Shown: positions 25,962 to 34,980, numbered from the stretch's first letter. The stretch is 64,000 bases of DNA from Streptomyces genisteinicus (GCF_014489615.1 NZ_CP060825.1:620001-684000); one strand, 5' to 3'. A program made the numbers and translations. The notes: generated by a model from the sequence alone, not told the origin.

Positions 25962-28900
25962 TCAGGCCATCTGCCGGCGCACCAGCCCGTGCAGCCGCCC
26001 CCCGGGGTCGGCGAGGAGTTCGGCCGGGCGGCCCTCCTCCACGATCCGCCCGGCGTCCATCACCAGCACCCGGTCGGCGTCCAGGACCGTGCTCAGCCGG
26101 TGGGCGATGACGATCCGGGTGGCCCGGAGCGCGCGGGTCGACGCGATGACGGTGCGCTGGGTCCCGTTGTCCAGCGCGCTCGTCGCCTCGTCGAGGAAGA
26201 GGATCCGCGGCCGGCGCACCAGTGCCTGGGCGATCATCAGCCGCTGGCGCTGCCCGCCGGATATCGCCCCGCCCTGCGCGATCATGGTGTGCAGCCCCAT
26301 GGGCATGCGCCGGATGTCGTCGGCCAGGCCGGCCATCTCGGCGGCGGCCCAGACCTCGTCGTCGTCGAAGCTCCCGGCCCCGCAGATGCACTCCCGGAGC
26401 GAACCGCTGAGCGGCTGGGCGTTCTGGAGCACCACACCGCACTGGCGGCGCACCGCCGCCCGGTCGAGGGCGGCCAGGTCCTGGCCGTCGTAGAGGACCG
26501 CCCCGGAGTCCGGCCGTTCGAAGCCGATCAGCAGGCGCAGCAGCGTCGACTTGCCGCAGCCGCTCGGGCCGACGACGGCGACGAACTCCCCCGGCCGCAC
26601 GCTCAGCGAGACGTCGTCGAGGACCGCCGGCCCGTCGCCGTGGTAGCGGAACGACAGTCCCCTGGCCTCGATCGCGCCGGTCAGCGCGCCCGGCCGGCCG
26701 CCCGTGCCGCGGACCTCCGGCAGCTCGTCCAGGATCGGCCGCACCTGCTCGAACACGGGAAGCACGGCGACGGCGGACACCAGGACGCCGGTGAGCTGGG
26801 TGACGGACGTCAGCAGCATGGTGACGGCCGCGTTGAAGGTGAGGAACTCGCCGGCCGACATGCTGCCGCGCGCGGGCCCGGACAGCAGGACGAACATCAG
26901 CAGTGCGGTGAGCGGCAGGTACACCGCATCGAGGACGGTCGTCCAGTTCCTGATCCGCCCCACCCGCTGCTGGAGTTCGCGGGTGCGGGCGAACTCCCCC
27001 GCCCAGGCGGCGTACGCGAAGCCCTCGGCGGCCGCGACCCGGAGCTTGGGCAGTCCGCGCAGGGTCTGGAACGCCTGGTTGTTCAGCCTGTTGCCCAGTT
27101 CGACGAGTTGGCGCTGGCCGCGCACCTGCCACAGGCCCATCACCAGGAAGACCGTCGAGACGGCGAGCAGCATGCCCAGGGCCGCGAGGGCCAGCGGCAC
27201 GCTGAGCCAGAGCAGCAGGGCCACGTTGACCAGGCCCACGGTGCCGGACTGCACGGCGACCGGGGCGACGCCGGACAGCATCCGGCGGATGGAGCCGATG
27301 CCCATGGCCGCGCTCGCCAGTTCGCCGGTGGAGCGCTCGGTGAAGAAGCGTGCCGGCAGCCTCAGCAGCCGGTCCCAGACGGCCGGTTGCAGGGTGCTCT
27401 CCATCCGTCCCTCCATCCGCAGGAGGGTGAGGTTCTGCATCAGCATGTAGGCGGCCGAGACCACGGCGGCGGTCATCAGCGCGACGGCGGTCGTGGCGAT
27501 CGGCCCGGTCTCGGCGTTCGGCACGTACGCGCCGAGCACCCGTCCGGTGGCGAGCGGGACCAGCGCGCCGAGCAGCACGGTGACGAGGCCGCCGAGCAGC
27601 AGTCTGCGCACGTCGGGCGCGGCGCCCCGCAGCGCGAAACGGGCCAGCGTCCCGAGGCTCGCGGGGGTGTCGGGCAGGGGTCGGCAGAACATGGTCGCGC
27701 GGGGCTCGAAGCCGTCGGCCTCCGCCCGTCCCACGCGGGTCCGCGAGCCGGTGACCGGATTCAGCGCCTCGTAGCGGCCGCGGCGCCACAGCAGGGCGAC
27801 GGGGGCGCCGGACGCGGCACGGTGGCCGACCAGCGGGCCGGCGTCGGTGCGCCACCAGTCACCGGTCAGGCGCACCGGCCGGGTGCGGACGCGGGCTCCG
27901 GCCGCCACCCGTTCGACCGGTGACAGGCGTTCGTCCCCGGCGCCGCCGCGCGGGGCGCCGGCGAGGTCGATGCCGGCCGCACGGGCGACGGCCGCGCAGA
28001 CGGCGAACACCGCGTCGTCCGAGGCGGAGTCCAGCGGGGCGCGGGTCCCGGAGCGCCTGCCGATGGAGTCGACGAGCGCCCTGTCCGCGCGTGCGCGCAC
28101 GTCCTCGCCCGCCCTGATCCCGGCCGCGGCCCGGTCCTCGTGGGCGCGTTCGAGCTCCTCGATCCAGTGGTCGACGGCCGCCAGCAGCCGGTACTGCTGG
28201 TTCACCATGCGCTGCCACATGGCGCCGTCGACGAGCAGGTCGCCCGCGAAGTCCGCGCTGTGGGCGGCCCCGTAGCGCACATCGCCCGCCTCCACGGGCA
28301 TCCACAGCACGTCGTCGTCGGCGGTGGCGGCGGCGCCCGCCGGGCGGCCGTCGAGCGGCGCCTGGAGCAGGACGCCGAGCCCGCGTCCGGCGCCGAGGGC
28401 GAAGGGGTGCTCCAGCCCGGTCCACGGGGTGTCGTGCGCGCCGTGGTGGCCGGGATGCCCGGCCGCCGTCCCGTACGGGTCGCCCGGGTGCCCGGCCGCG
28501 GGGTGGGCGCCGGCGGCTGCGTCCGCCGGATACCGGGGCACGCCGTACGGGTCGGTGGCGCCGGGGTCGGTGGCGTACGGGTCCTGGTACAGCTCGCGCA
28601 GCGGGATACGGCGCAGACGGCACTCCGGCGAGGGGCGGCCGACGAGCGTGTGGCGGGGGCCGTCGACGGGGCCGAGCAGCAGGGAGCCCGCCGCGGGGCG
28701 GCCGAGGAAGTGCCAGTGGCCCTCCTCCGCCGCGTCGACGGCGAACAGGTCCAGGGAGCCGGCGGCCACCAGCCAGAGCACCTGCGGGCCCTCCAGGTGG
28801 AGGCTGCGCAGCCCGGTGCAGTCGACGGGCGTGCCCAGGGCGCCGAACGCGGCGACGACGGGGTCGGTGTGCCCCGCGTGGCCGCCCGCCGCCGGGGCGG

Positions 28901-29048
28901 GTCCGGCCGGGGCGGCGGCACCGCTCGCGGGGTGGGGGACGAACGGGCCGCCCGCCGGGGACCAGGGCTCGGACCCGCCTCCGCCTGCCTGGGACCAGGG
29001 CTCGGACACGCCTCCGCCCGGCAGGGGGTGGGGAACGGGAACGGACAC
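25962..29048 (-). CDS. NHLP-type peptide export ABC transporter, permease/ATPase
   Basis: A 1028-aa protein. GTG at 29048, 1 nt after the stop of the previous gene. The N-terminal 450 residues are soluble, with a Gly/Pro-rich head of repeated PWSQAGGG/PWSPAGG segments and a His/Gly-rich stretch near residues 170-200. Such a long head without a peptidase domain is characteristic of the second ABC subunit of NHLP bacteriocin export systems. A six-helix ABC membrane domain follows (about 495-760). The ATPase has Walker A GPSGCGKST, signature ISGGQRQRLMIAQAL and Walker B ILFLDEATSALD. Probably forms the exporter together with the C39 protein at 29050. Confidence 0.88.
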   Translation of the reverse strand: MSVPVPHPLPGGGVSEPWSQAGGGGSEPWSPAGGPFVPHPASGAAAPAGPAPAAGGHAGHTDPVVAAFGALGTPVDCTGLRSLHLEGPQVLWLVAAGSLDLFAVDAAEEGHWHFLGRPAAGSLLLGPVDGPRHTLVGRPSPECRLRRIPLRELYQDPYATDPGATDPYGVPRYPADAAAGAHPAAGHPGDPYGTAAGHPGHHGAHDTPWTGLEHPFALGAGRGLGVLLQAPLDGRPAGAAATADDDVLWMPVEAGDVRYGAAHSADFAGDLLVDGAMWQRMVNQQYRLLAAVDHWIEELERAHEDRAAAGIRAGEDVRARADRALVDSIGRRSGTRAPLDSASDDAVFAVCAAVARAAGIDLAGAPRGGAGDERLSPVERVAAGARVRTRPVRLTGDWWRTDAGPLVGHRAASGAPVALLWRRGRYEALNPVTGSRTRVGRAEADGFEPRATMFCRPLPDTPASLGTLARFALRGAAPDVRRLLLGGLVTVLLGALVPLATGRVLGAYVPNAETGPIATTAVALMTAAVVSAAYMLMQNLTLLRMEGRMESTLQPAVWDRLLRLPARFFTERSTGELASAAMGIGSIRRMLSGVAPVAVQSGTVGLVNVALLLWLSVPLALAALGMLLAVSTVFLVMGLWQVRGQRQLVELGNRLNNQAFQTLRGLPKLRVAAAEGFAYAAWAGEFARTRELQQRVGRIRNWTTVLDAVYLPLTALLMFVLLSGPARGSMSAGEFLTFNAAVTMLLTSVTQLTGVLVSAVAVLPVFEQVRPILDELPEVRGTGGRPGALTGAIEARGLSFRYHGDGPAVLDDVSLSVRPGEFVAVVGPSGCGKSTLLRLLIGFERPDSGAVLYDGQDLAALDRAAVRRQCGVVLQNAQPLSGSLRECICGAGSFDDDEVWAAAEMAGLADDIRRMPMGLHTMIAQGGAISGGQRQRLMIAQALVRRPRILFLDEATSALDNGTQRTVIASTRALRATRIVIAHRLSTVLDADRVLVMDAGRIVEEGRPAELLADPGGRLHGLVRRQMA

Positions 29049-29049
29049 G

Positions 29050-31338
29050 TCAGCGCTCCTCGACGAGGCCGGCGTAGACACCGCCGGCGGCGATCAGGTC
29101 CTCGTGGCGGCCCCGCTCCACGACCGTTCCGTGGTCGAGCACCACGATCTCGTCGCTGTCGCGCACCGTGCTCAGGCGGTGGGCGATGATCACACAGGCG
29201 CAGCCGCGTCTGCGGATGTTGTCGATGACGACGCGTTCGGTCTCCGCGTCGAGCGCGCTGGTGACCTCGTCGAGGACCAGGACGCTCGGGCGGCGGACGA
29301 GGGCCCGGGCGATCTCCAGCCGCTGGCGCTGGCCGCCGGAGAAGTTGCGGCCGTCCTGCTCCACGCGGCCGTGGATGCCGTCCGGTCTGGCGGTGACGGT
29401 GTCGAGGACGGCCGCGTCGCGCAGGGCGGCGGTGACGGCGTCGTCGGTGACCGACGGGTCCCACAGCGCCACGTTGTCCCGGACCGTGCCCTCGAAGAGG
29501 AAGACGTCCTGGTCGACGAAGGAGACGGACGCGGCCAGCGCGCTGCGCGGGATGTCCTCCAGGCGTTCCCCGTCGATGCGGATGGTCCCCTCCCACGGCT
29601 CGTACAGCCCCGACACGAGCCGGGACACCGTGGACTTGCCGCTGCCCGAGCCGCCGACGAGCGCGACCTGGCGGCCCGGTCCGACCGCCAGCGAGAAGCC
29701 GCGCAGCAGGGGCGCGTCGAGCGGGCTGTAGCCGAAGGTGATCCCCTCCAGTTCCACGTGGCCCTTGAGCCGGCGGGTGCTGGGGGCGGGCGCCTCGCGG
29801 GAGTACAGGCCGTCGACGGGGAAGTTCTCGACGTCCTTGAGGCGGGCGACGTCCGCGGCGAAGTCCTGGATGCGTCCGGCGACCGAGTTGAGGCGGGTGA
29901 CCGGGGCGGTGAAGCGGGCGACCAGCGCCTGGAAGGCGACCAGCAGGCCGATCGAGAGATGGCCCTCGACGGCCCGCAGTCCGCCGATCCACAGGATCAG
30001 GGCGCTGTTGAGCGTGGCGAGTGCCGGGGCGACGACCGCGAGGTACGCGCTGGGCACCCCGAGCCGCTGCTGGACCTCCAGGGTGGTGGCGTGCTGCCCG
30101 GCCCAGCGCCGGAACCAGCCGTCCTCCCCGCCGGTGGCCTTCATCGTCTCGATCAGCTGGAGTCCGGTGTACGAGGTGTTGGTCAGCCGGGCGCTGTCGG
30201 CGCGCAGCTTCTGGGTGTCCGTGGCGCGCAGCCGCAGCACGGTCCGGACGGCCACCACGTTGAGGAGGGCGACGCCGACGCCGACGACGGCCAGCTGGGG
30301 GTCGTAGGTCCACAGCAGGGCCGCGTAGAGGACGACCACCACCCCGTCGACGGCGGCCGCCGCGAGGTCGCGTGCGAGGGTCTCGGCGACGGCGTCGTTG
30401 GACTGGAGGCGTTGCACCAGGTCGGCGGGGCTGCGCTGGGCGAAGAAGGTGACCGGCAGCCGCAGCAGGTGCCGCAGGAACCGGGCGCTGCCGAGGGTGG
30501 AGGAGATGATGCGGCCCCGCAGCAGGTTGGCCTGCTGGAGGCCGGTGAGCACGGCGGTGAGCACCACCAGGGCGGCCAGCGACGCGAAGAGGGGCCCGAG
30601 CAGGGAGGTCTGTCCCCCGATCAGGAAGGTGTCGATCCAGGTGCGGCTGAGGGCGGGGACGGCCGCGCCGACGGCGACGAGCAGCAGGCTGGCCAGGAGC
30701 GCGGCGAGCAGGGTGCCGGTGGTGCCGCGCATCCGCGCGGGGACGGCGCCGAGGACGCCGGGCCTGCGGCCGCCCGGGGTGAAGCCGGGGCCTGGTTCGA
30801 GGACGAGGGCGACCCCGGTGAAGCTGCTGTCGAAGTCCTCGTCGGGCACGAACCTGCGTCCCTGGTCGGGGTCGTTGATGCGGACCCCGCGGCGGCCCCG
30901 GCGGCGGGAGGGGCCGTCGTACACGACGTAGTGGTTGAACTCCCAGAAGAGGATGGCGGGAGCCCGGACGCCGGCGAGGGCGGTGGCCTCCATCTGCATG
31001 CCCTTGGCGGTGAGTCCGTATCCGCGGGCGGCCTTCAGGATGTTGCTCGCGCGGGAGCCGTCGCGGGACACGCCGCAGGCGATCCGCAGTTCCTCCAGCG
31101 GCACATGGCGTCCGTGGTGGGCGAGGACCATGGCGAGTGCGGCGGCGCCGCACTCGACGGCCTCCATCTGGAGGACGGTGGGGGTGCGCACCGGTTTCGG
31201 CTTCGGCTGCGCGCGCCGGGGGCCGGCCCGCCGGCTGCCGCGTCGGCCGGAGCGGGCGGGCTCGGGGCGGTGTCTGCGGCGGCCCCCGGGCGGGAGCCGC
31301 CGCTGGGCGGGTGCGGCGGTGTCGCCTGCGGGGGTCAC
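29050..31338 (-). CDS. NHLP-type exporter with C39 leader peptidase, permease and ATPase
   Basis: A 762-aa fusion. After a basic Pro/Arg-rich head of 50 residues comes a C39 peptidase domain (about 51-180) with Gln57, catalytic Cys63 in LQMEAVECGAAAL, His136 in FNHYVVYDG and Asp156. This cuts after double-Gly leaders. An ABC membrane domain (about 205-480) and ATPase follow, with GGSGSGKST, FSGGQRQRLEIARAL and VLVLDEVTSALD. GTG at 31338 overlaps the stop of the HlyD-like gene (GTGA). It should remove the leader of the 72-aa precursor at 32351 and export the core. Confidence 0.92.
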   Translation of the reverse strand: MTPAGDTAAPAQRRLPPGGRRRHRPEPARSGRRGSRRAGPRRAQPKPKPVRTPTVLQMEAVECGAAALAMVLAHHGRHVPLEELRIACGVSRDGSRASNILKAARGYGLTAKGMQMEATALAGVRAPAILFWEFNHYVVYDGPSRRRGRRGVRINDPDQGRRFVPDEDFDSSFTGVALVLEPGPGFTPGGRRPGVLGAVPARMRGTTGTLLAALLASLLLVAVGAAVPALSRTWIDTFLIGGQTSLLGPLFASLAALVVLTAVLTGLQQANLLRGRIISSTLGSARFLRHLLRLPVTFFAQRSPADLVQRLQSNDAVAETLARDLAAAAVDGVVVVLYAALLWTYDPQLAVVGVGVALLNVVAVRTVLRLRATDTQKLRADSARLTNTSYTGLQLIETMKATGGEDGWFRRWAGQHATTLEVQQRLGVPSAYLAVVAPALATLNSALILWIGGLRAVEGHLSIGLLVAFQALVARFTAPVTRLNSVAGRIQDFAADVARLKDVENFPVDGLYSREAPAPSTRRLKGHVELEGITFGYSPLDAPLLRGFSLAVGPGRQVALVGGSGSGKSTVSRLVSGLYEPWEGTIRIDGERLEDIPRSALAASVSFVDQDVFLFEGTVRDNVALWDPSVTDDAVTAALRDAAVLDTVTARPDGIHGRVEQDGRNFSGGQRQRLEIARALVRRPSVLVLDEVTSALDAETERVVIDNIRRRGCACVIIAHRLSTVRDSDEIVVLDHGTVVERGRHEDLIAAGGVYAGLVEER

Positions 31339-32141
31339 GGCAGCAGCCAATCGATCGGGTGGAGGGCGGCGGTGCGGACGGAGCCGCTCGCGAGGGTCAT
31401 GGACTCGAGCGCGTGGGGCGGGCCGCCGGACGTGGACCAGGCGTAGCCGGACTCGGTCCGCGGGTCGGTGTCGAGCTCGACGACCACGGCGACGGGCAGG
31501 CCCTTCGCGGAGAACTGCTCGCCGAGCTGGCCGCTGCCGAGGAAGGCGGTGATGCTCCGGCTGGTCTGGGCGGTCCTGCCGACGGAGGTGACCGTGCCGC
31601 GCAGCACGCCGTACCGCTGGGCGGCGACGGACTGGACGCTCAGGTCGACCCGTGCTCCGACGGACACGTCGGGGCCGCTGCCCGCGGGGACGTAGAGGAC
31701 GGCCATCAGCGGGTCGCCGGCGGAGCGGACCCGTTCGACGGCGGCGATGTCGCCGCCGGTGGTGACGACCGAGCCGATCGCGGCGACGAGTGCGGTGACC
31801 CGGCCGGCGGCGATGGTCCGCACGACCGTGTCGCCGGCCGCGGTGCGGACCTTCAGCAGGGGGGCGTCGGCGGCGACGCGTTCGCCCTCCTCGGCGAGGA
31901 CGGCGGTGATCTGGCCGGAGACCGGGCTCTGGAGGACGTAGCTGCCCTGGGCGTGGGTGAGCACACCGGGGGCGGTGACGGTGGAGGTCACGGTGCCGGT
32001 CACCGCCCACGCGGCGGCGGCGAGCACGGCGGCGAGGGTGACCGCGAGGACGAGCGGTCCCCGGGGGCGCGCGTAGCGCACCGGGAGGTCGATGTCCTCG
32101 GGCGACCGCAGTCTGGAGAGTGCCTGTTGGCGGAACTGCAC
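31335..32141 (-). CDS. HlyD-like membrane fusion protein of the peptide exporter
   Basis: A 268-aa protein with one N-terminal membrane helix (about 30-52, LVLAVTLAAVLAAAAWAV) and a HlyD/biotinyl-lipoyl-like barrel. The segment TAPGVLTHAQGSYVLQSPVSGQITAVLAEEGERVAADAPLLKV is typical of periplasmic adaptor lipoyl domains. It fits the NHLP bacteriocin system secretion protein family. GTG at 32141 with GGGAAG 6 nt upstream. In a Gram-positive cell it would guide the peptide across the outer face of the membrane. Lies between the precursor and the peptidase transporter, after a hairpin. Confidence 0.85.
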   Translation of the reverse strand: MQFRQQALSRLRSPEDIDLPVRYARPRGPLVLAVTLAAVLAAAAWAVTGTVTSTVTAPGVLTHAQGSYVLQSPVSGQITAVLAEEGERVAADAPLLKVRTAAGDTVVRTIAAGRVTALVAAIGSVVTTGGDIAAVERVRSAGDPLMAVLYVPAGSGPDVSVGARVDLSVQSVAAQRYGVLRGTVTSVGRTAQTSRSITAFLGSGQLGEQFSAKGLPVAVVVELDTDPRTESGYAWSTSGGPPHALESMTLASGSVRTAALHPIDWLLP

Positions 32142-32251
32142 GACACGCTTCCCTGGGGGTGCCGGGGGATGTCCGTGCCGCCTCCCGCGGGCGGAGGGCT
32201 CGACGGCGCATCCCGTCCTACGGGCCGTGCGCCGCACGGCGGGGGCTGACG

Positions 32252-32292
32252 GCCGTGTGCCCCGGAACCTGGCGGGTTCCGGGGCACACGGC
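32252..32292 (-). terminator. Hairpin between precursor and export genes
   Basis: Perfect 18-bp stem (32252-32269 and 32275-32292), 5-nt loop, 59 nt after the precursor stop. Placed so that most transcripts end after the precursor while some read into the export genes. Confidence 0.7.
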
Positions 32293-32350
32293 ACGGCGCC
32301 GCCGGCAGAGCGGGCCGGCGGGCCGCGGAGGTCCTGCGGACCGGGAGGCC

Positions 32351-32569
32351 TTACAGGCCGGCGACGAGACCGGTGACCGGGCCGGTGACGGCCGCGGTGT
32401 CGATGCCGGTGGCGCCCTCGACGAGGCCGGTCACGGTGCCGACGGTGGCGGAGACCGGGGCGATGGTGTCCAGGGCGGAGGTGGCGTTGCCGAGCACGGC
32501 GCTCTGCAGGCCGCCGGCCACGGCGTCCAGCTCGCTGTCGGAGATCTCCTGGGTGGGGACGAAGTTCAT
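32351..32569 (-). CDS. Double-glycine leader precursor peptide, 72 aa
   Basis: ATG at 32569 with a GGGAAG site about 9 nt upstream. Residues 1-20 are a classic leader, with EISDSELDAVAGG ending in Gly19-Gly20, as in class II lanthipeptide and bacteriocin precursors. The 52-residue core has no Cys, no Trp or Tyr, no Lys, Arg or His, four acidic residues, and is dominated by Ala, Val, Thr, Gly and Leu. It contains the near-repeats TVTGLVEG and PVTGLVAG. Lack of Cys excludes lanthionine rings, although Ser/Thr dehydration is possible. First gene of the export operon. Automatic pipelines often label such leaders type A2 lantipeptide, but no LanM is encoded here. Activity unknown. Confidence 0.85.
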   Translation of the reverse strand: MNFVPTQEISDSELDAVAGGLQSAVLGNATSALDTIAPVSATVGTVTGLVEGATGIDTAAVTGPVTGLVAGL

Positions 32570-33732
32570 GGAGAAGCTTCCCTTCGGATGGATGGTGCGA
32601 AATGTCGGCGCCCGGCTGGCGAATTGCCACACCGGCCGCCCAGCGGGGTGGGGGGAGATTCCCGGTCCGAGAACCGGTATCGCTTTCCCGCGGTGCGAAG
32701 GATCAAAGCACGTACGAGCGTTGGCGGCCCAATCCCGGAGAGACCGCGAACGGCCGTCCGGGCCCGGTTCCGGGTTCTGTATTGCGGGGACGTGCACGCG
32801 CCTACATGAATCGGGGCCACCTTCTTCACGGGATCGCCCGAGAGCGGGCCCCGGTGCGCCGAACCCACCGGAAGACAAACGGGACATGCCCGCACAGACA
32901 TTGATTTCCGCAGGTCAGCGACTTACCAAGGGTGCGAAGACGATGTGCCGCCTGAGCATTCGCTGTGCAGATCCGACGGAGGGACCGGAATCCGGGGGCG
33001 ACGTCACACGGCCTTCACACTTCAGCCTCGAACCACCGCGTGAATTCTGGGGACGGGCGTCGCGCGGATTCCGGGGGCTTGCTCGGAATAGGGGCAGCGG
33101 TGGCCGCCGGGTGTCCGTCCGGTGCGGGATCTCCGAGTGATCCGGGTCGTAGTGCTCCAGCTCTGGTTCGTGATGATCCGTGGAGCACAGTGAGGTCATG
33201 ACTGCGTACGAGACGATGTCGTTCCACCGGGAAACCCGAGCGGCTGATACAGCGACCGTGGGCCGAGTCGGACGCCGCTGAGTTCCGGGGGCTCCTCTCC
33301 GAACGCGGCACGGGGACCCCCACGGTCGAGGCCACGGCTCGTCGACGGCAATCGCCGGCCCGTGATCGTGTCTGACGGCGGCGTCGCCTGTCGGACCAGC
33401 CGAGCCGGTGAGCGCAACGGATCCGGCCCGGTGGAATGGCAGCGGTGGCAGGCGAAATCGCCGGTGGTGCGGTTGCGCCGGATCAGCAGCTGACGGTGGC
33501 CCGGCGTCGGCTCGGCGAGGCCCCCGCGGATTCGCGCCACGGCGGCATCGGCGTCCCACTGTTGAAGCCGTACGAGGGTGGGCGCAGCAGGTCCGGCGGG
33601 TGGCTGTACGGGCGTGGTACGGGTGCGGGGGCGTTGCCGGGATGAGTCCGTTCGCGTTGAACACGGCCCAGGCACAGGGCAAGGACGGCCGCCGTGGTGG
33701 GACGGGCGGGCGCACTCGGGGACGGGAAGGGC
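32570..33732. other. Degenerate intergenic region upstream of the peptide operon
   Basis: About 1.16 kb with lower GC than its surroundings in its first 600 nt and no intact gene that I can support. It must hold the promoter of the peptide operon (minus strand), though I see no clear -35/-10. It contains one recognisable gene start at 33198 that stops after 27 codons. Other frames are Arg-rich and look random. Confidence 0.45.
33198..33281 (+). pseudogene. Truncated ATP-binding regulator (RsbW-like), N-terminal fragment
   Basis: ATG at 33198 opens MTAYETMSFHRETRAADTA, which reads like the N-terminus of the short RsbW-like ATPases that commonly sit beside XRE/DUF397 pairs in Streptomyces. The frame then runs into VGRVGRR and a stop. 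No ATPase motifs follow in any frame, so the rest appears deleted. Recognition rests on about 18 residues and is uncertain. Confidence 0.4.
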
Positions 33733-34590
33733 GTGAGGGCGGTGCGGGACACACGGAACAGCCGTACGGCGAAGGGCAAGGAGGAGAGCGACCTGCCGGG
33801 GGTGTGGTCGGCGTACGGCCGGCTGCTGCAACACCTGCGGAAGCGCGCCGGGTTGAGCCAGCAGGCGCTGGCGGAGGCGATCGGCTACTCACTGGAACAG
33901 GTCGCCTCGGTGGAGCAGGGCCGCCGACCCGCGAAGACGGCGTTCACCACAGCGTCGGACCGGGTGCTGGAGGCACGGGGAGTGCTGGAGGTCCTCCAGG
34001 ACGACGTCGACCGGGCGAAGCTGCCGCAGTTCTTCCGGAACGTAGCGCTCCTGGAGACCGAGGCGGTCAGCCGGTTCTCCTACGACCCGTTGCTCGTTCC
34101 CGGGCTCCTGCAGACGGAGGCCTATGCGCAGTCGCTGCTCGCGGCGCACTTTCCGCCGCTGGACGAGGAGATCGTCGAGCAGCGCGTGGCCGCCAGGCTC
34201 GCCAGGCAGTCGCTGCTCGGGCGGAAGAGTCCGCCCGTGGTCTTCGTCTTCGTCGTGGAGGAAGGCGCGCTTCGGCGTGTGGTCAACAACGAGGGCGTCA
34301 TGTCCGAGCAGTTGGACCACCTGCTGGTCTGTTCTCGTATGCGCAACGTCGAGCTCCAGGTGATGCCGACGTCCCGGGGAGCGCACAGTGGGCTCAACGG
34401 CCCCATGGTGCTGCTGGAGTCGACCGACCACAGGCAGACCGTCTACGTGGAAGCGCAGGACGTCGTGACCGTCCGGTCAGCACGAGACGAGGTCAGCGAG
34501 TTCTGGCTGCGGTATGGGATGCTGCGCACGCAGGCCCTCGACACAGAGGAGTCCTCTCGATTCATCGAGCGCATGGCAGGGGAGCTATGA
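33733..34590 (+). CDS. XRE-family regulator with DUF5753 domain
   Basis: A 285-aa protein. The HTH_31/XRE domain lies near residues 25-80 (LLQHLRKRAGLSQQALAEAIGYSLEQVASVEQGRRP). The DUF5753 domain (about 105-280) contains the typical VPGLLQTEAYAQSLL and FVFVVEEGALRRVV motifs. GTG at 33733 with GGGAAGG upstream; a second GTG at 33742 is also possible. Stop overlaps the ATG of the DUF397 gene (ATGA). Such pairs occur in many copies per Streptomyces genome; some control differentiation or antibiotic production (WhiJ/BldB-like systems), where the DUF397 protein antagonises the DNA-binding protein. Confidence 0.92.
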   Translation: MRAVRDTRNSRTAKGKEESDLPGVWSAYGRLLQHLRKRAGLSQQALAEAIGYSLEQVASVEQGRRPAKTAFTTASDRVLEARGVLEVLQDDVDRAKLPQFFRNVALLETEAVSRFSYDPLLVPGLLQTEAYAQSLLAAHFPPLDEEIVEQRVAARLARQSLLGRKSPPVVFVFVVEEGALRRVVNNEGVMSEQLDHLLVCSRMRNVELQVMPTSRGAHSGLNGPMVLLESTDHRQTVYVEAQDVVTVRSARDEVSEFWLRYGMLRTQALDTEESSRFIERMAGEL

Positions 34591-34793
34591 GCACGGAACA
34601 CTCCACCACCCAGCCGGCGGAACTCGCCTGGTTCAAGAGCAGCTACAGCGGCACGAGCGGTGGGGACTGCGTGGAGGTGGCCGCCACGGCGGACGCCGTG
34701 TACGTGCGCGACTCGAAGAGCGCCGCCGGCGGGCCGGTGCTGCGGGTCGGCCGCGGCGGGTGGGCCGCGTTCGTGGCCTCGTCGGCCGAGTAG
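34587..34793 (+). CDS. DUF397 small partner protein
   Basis: A 68-aa protein with the DUF397 core LAWFKSSYSGTSGGDCVEVA and VRDSKSAAGGPVLRV...WAAFV. ATG overlaps the stop of the XRE gene, so the pair is translationally coupled. Family members act as small antagonists or modulators of the adjacent XRE regulator, toxin-antitoxin-like in genetic logic. Followed by a hairpin terminator. Confidence 0.93.
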   Translation: MSTEHSTTQPAELAWFKSSYSGTSGGDCVEVAATADAVYVRDSKSAAGGPVLRVGRGGWAAFVASSAE

Positions 34794-34821
34794 CCGACGG
34801 CACGCTTCTTTGAGCAACGAC

Positions 34822-34860
34822 GGGCTCGTCCGCCACGCCTCACGCGTGGTGGACGAGCCC
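34822..34860 (+). terminator. Hairpin terminator after the XRE/DUF397 pair
   Basis: Stem of 17 bp with one G-T wobble (34822-34838 and 34844-34860), 5-nt loop, followed by TCTGTCT. Confidence 0.75.
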
Positions 34861-34947
34861 TCTGTCTGCGGTCGCACGGGTCAGGTGACCGTGCGGTCGC
34901 TGTCCACGGGCCGGTGAAGTCAACCGGCTGTCACCCGATGGACCGGG

Positions 34948-34980
34948 TTCAGGGGTGCGGCTTTTCGCCGCACCCCTGAA
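34948..34980 (-). terminator. Hairpin terminator after opcA
   Basis: Perfect 14-bp stem (34948-34961 and 34967-34980) with TTTTC loop, 49 nt past the opcA stop. Confidence 0.75.

Noticed and set aside
28324..31446. 1040-codon plus-strand frame opposite the exporter genes
   Set aside because: Low-complexity composition and no recognisable domains; the minus strand carries the peptidase and ATPase motifs.
32351..32569. Precursor peptide called a lanthipeptide
   Set aside because: The core lacks Cys, and no LanM or LanB/C gene is nearby, so lanthionine rings cannot form.
33436..33645. 69-codon plus-strand frame before the XRE gene
   Set aside because: No convincing ribosome site, no recognisable motif, and Gly/Arg-rich composition like neighbouring shadow frames.
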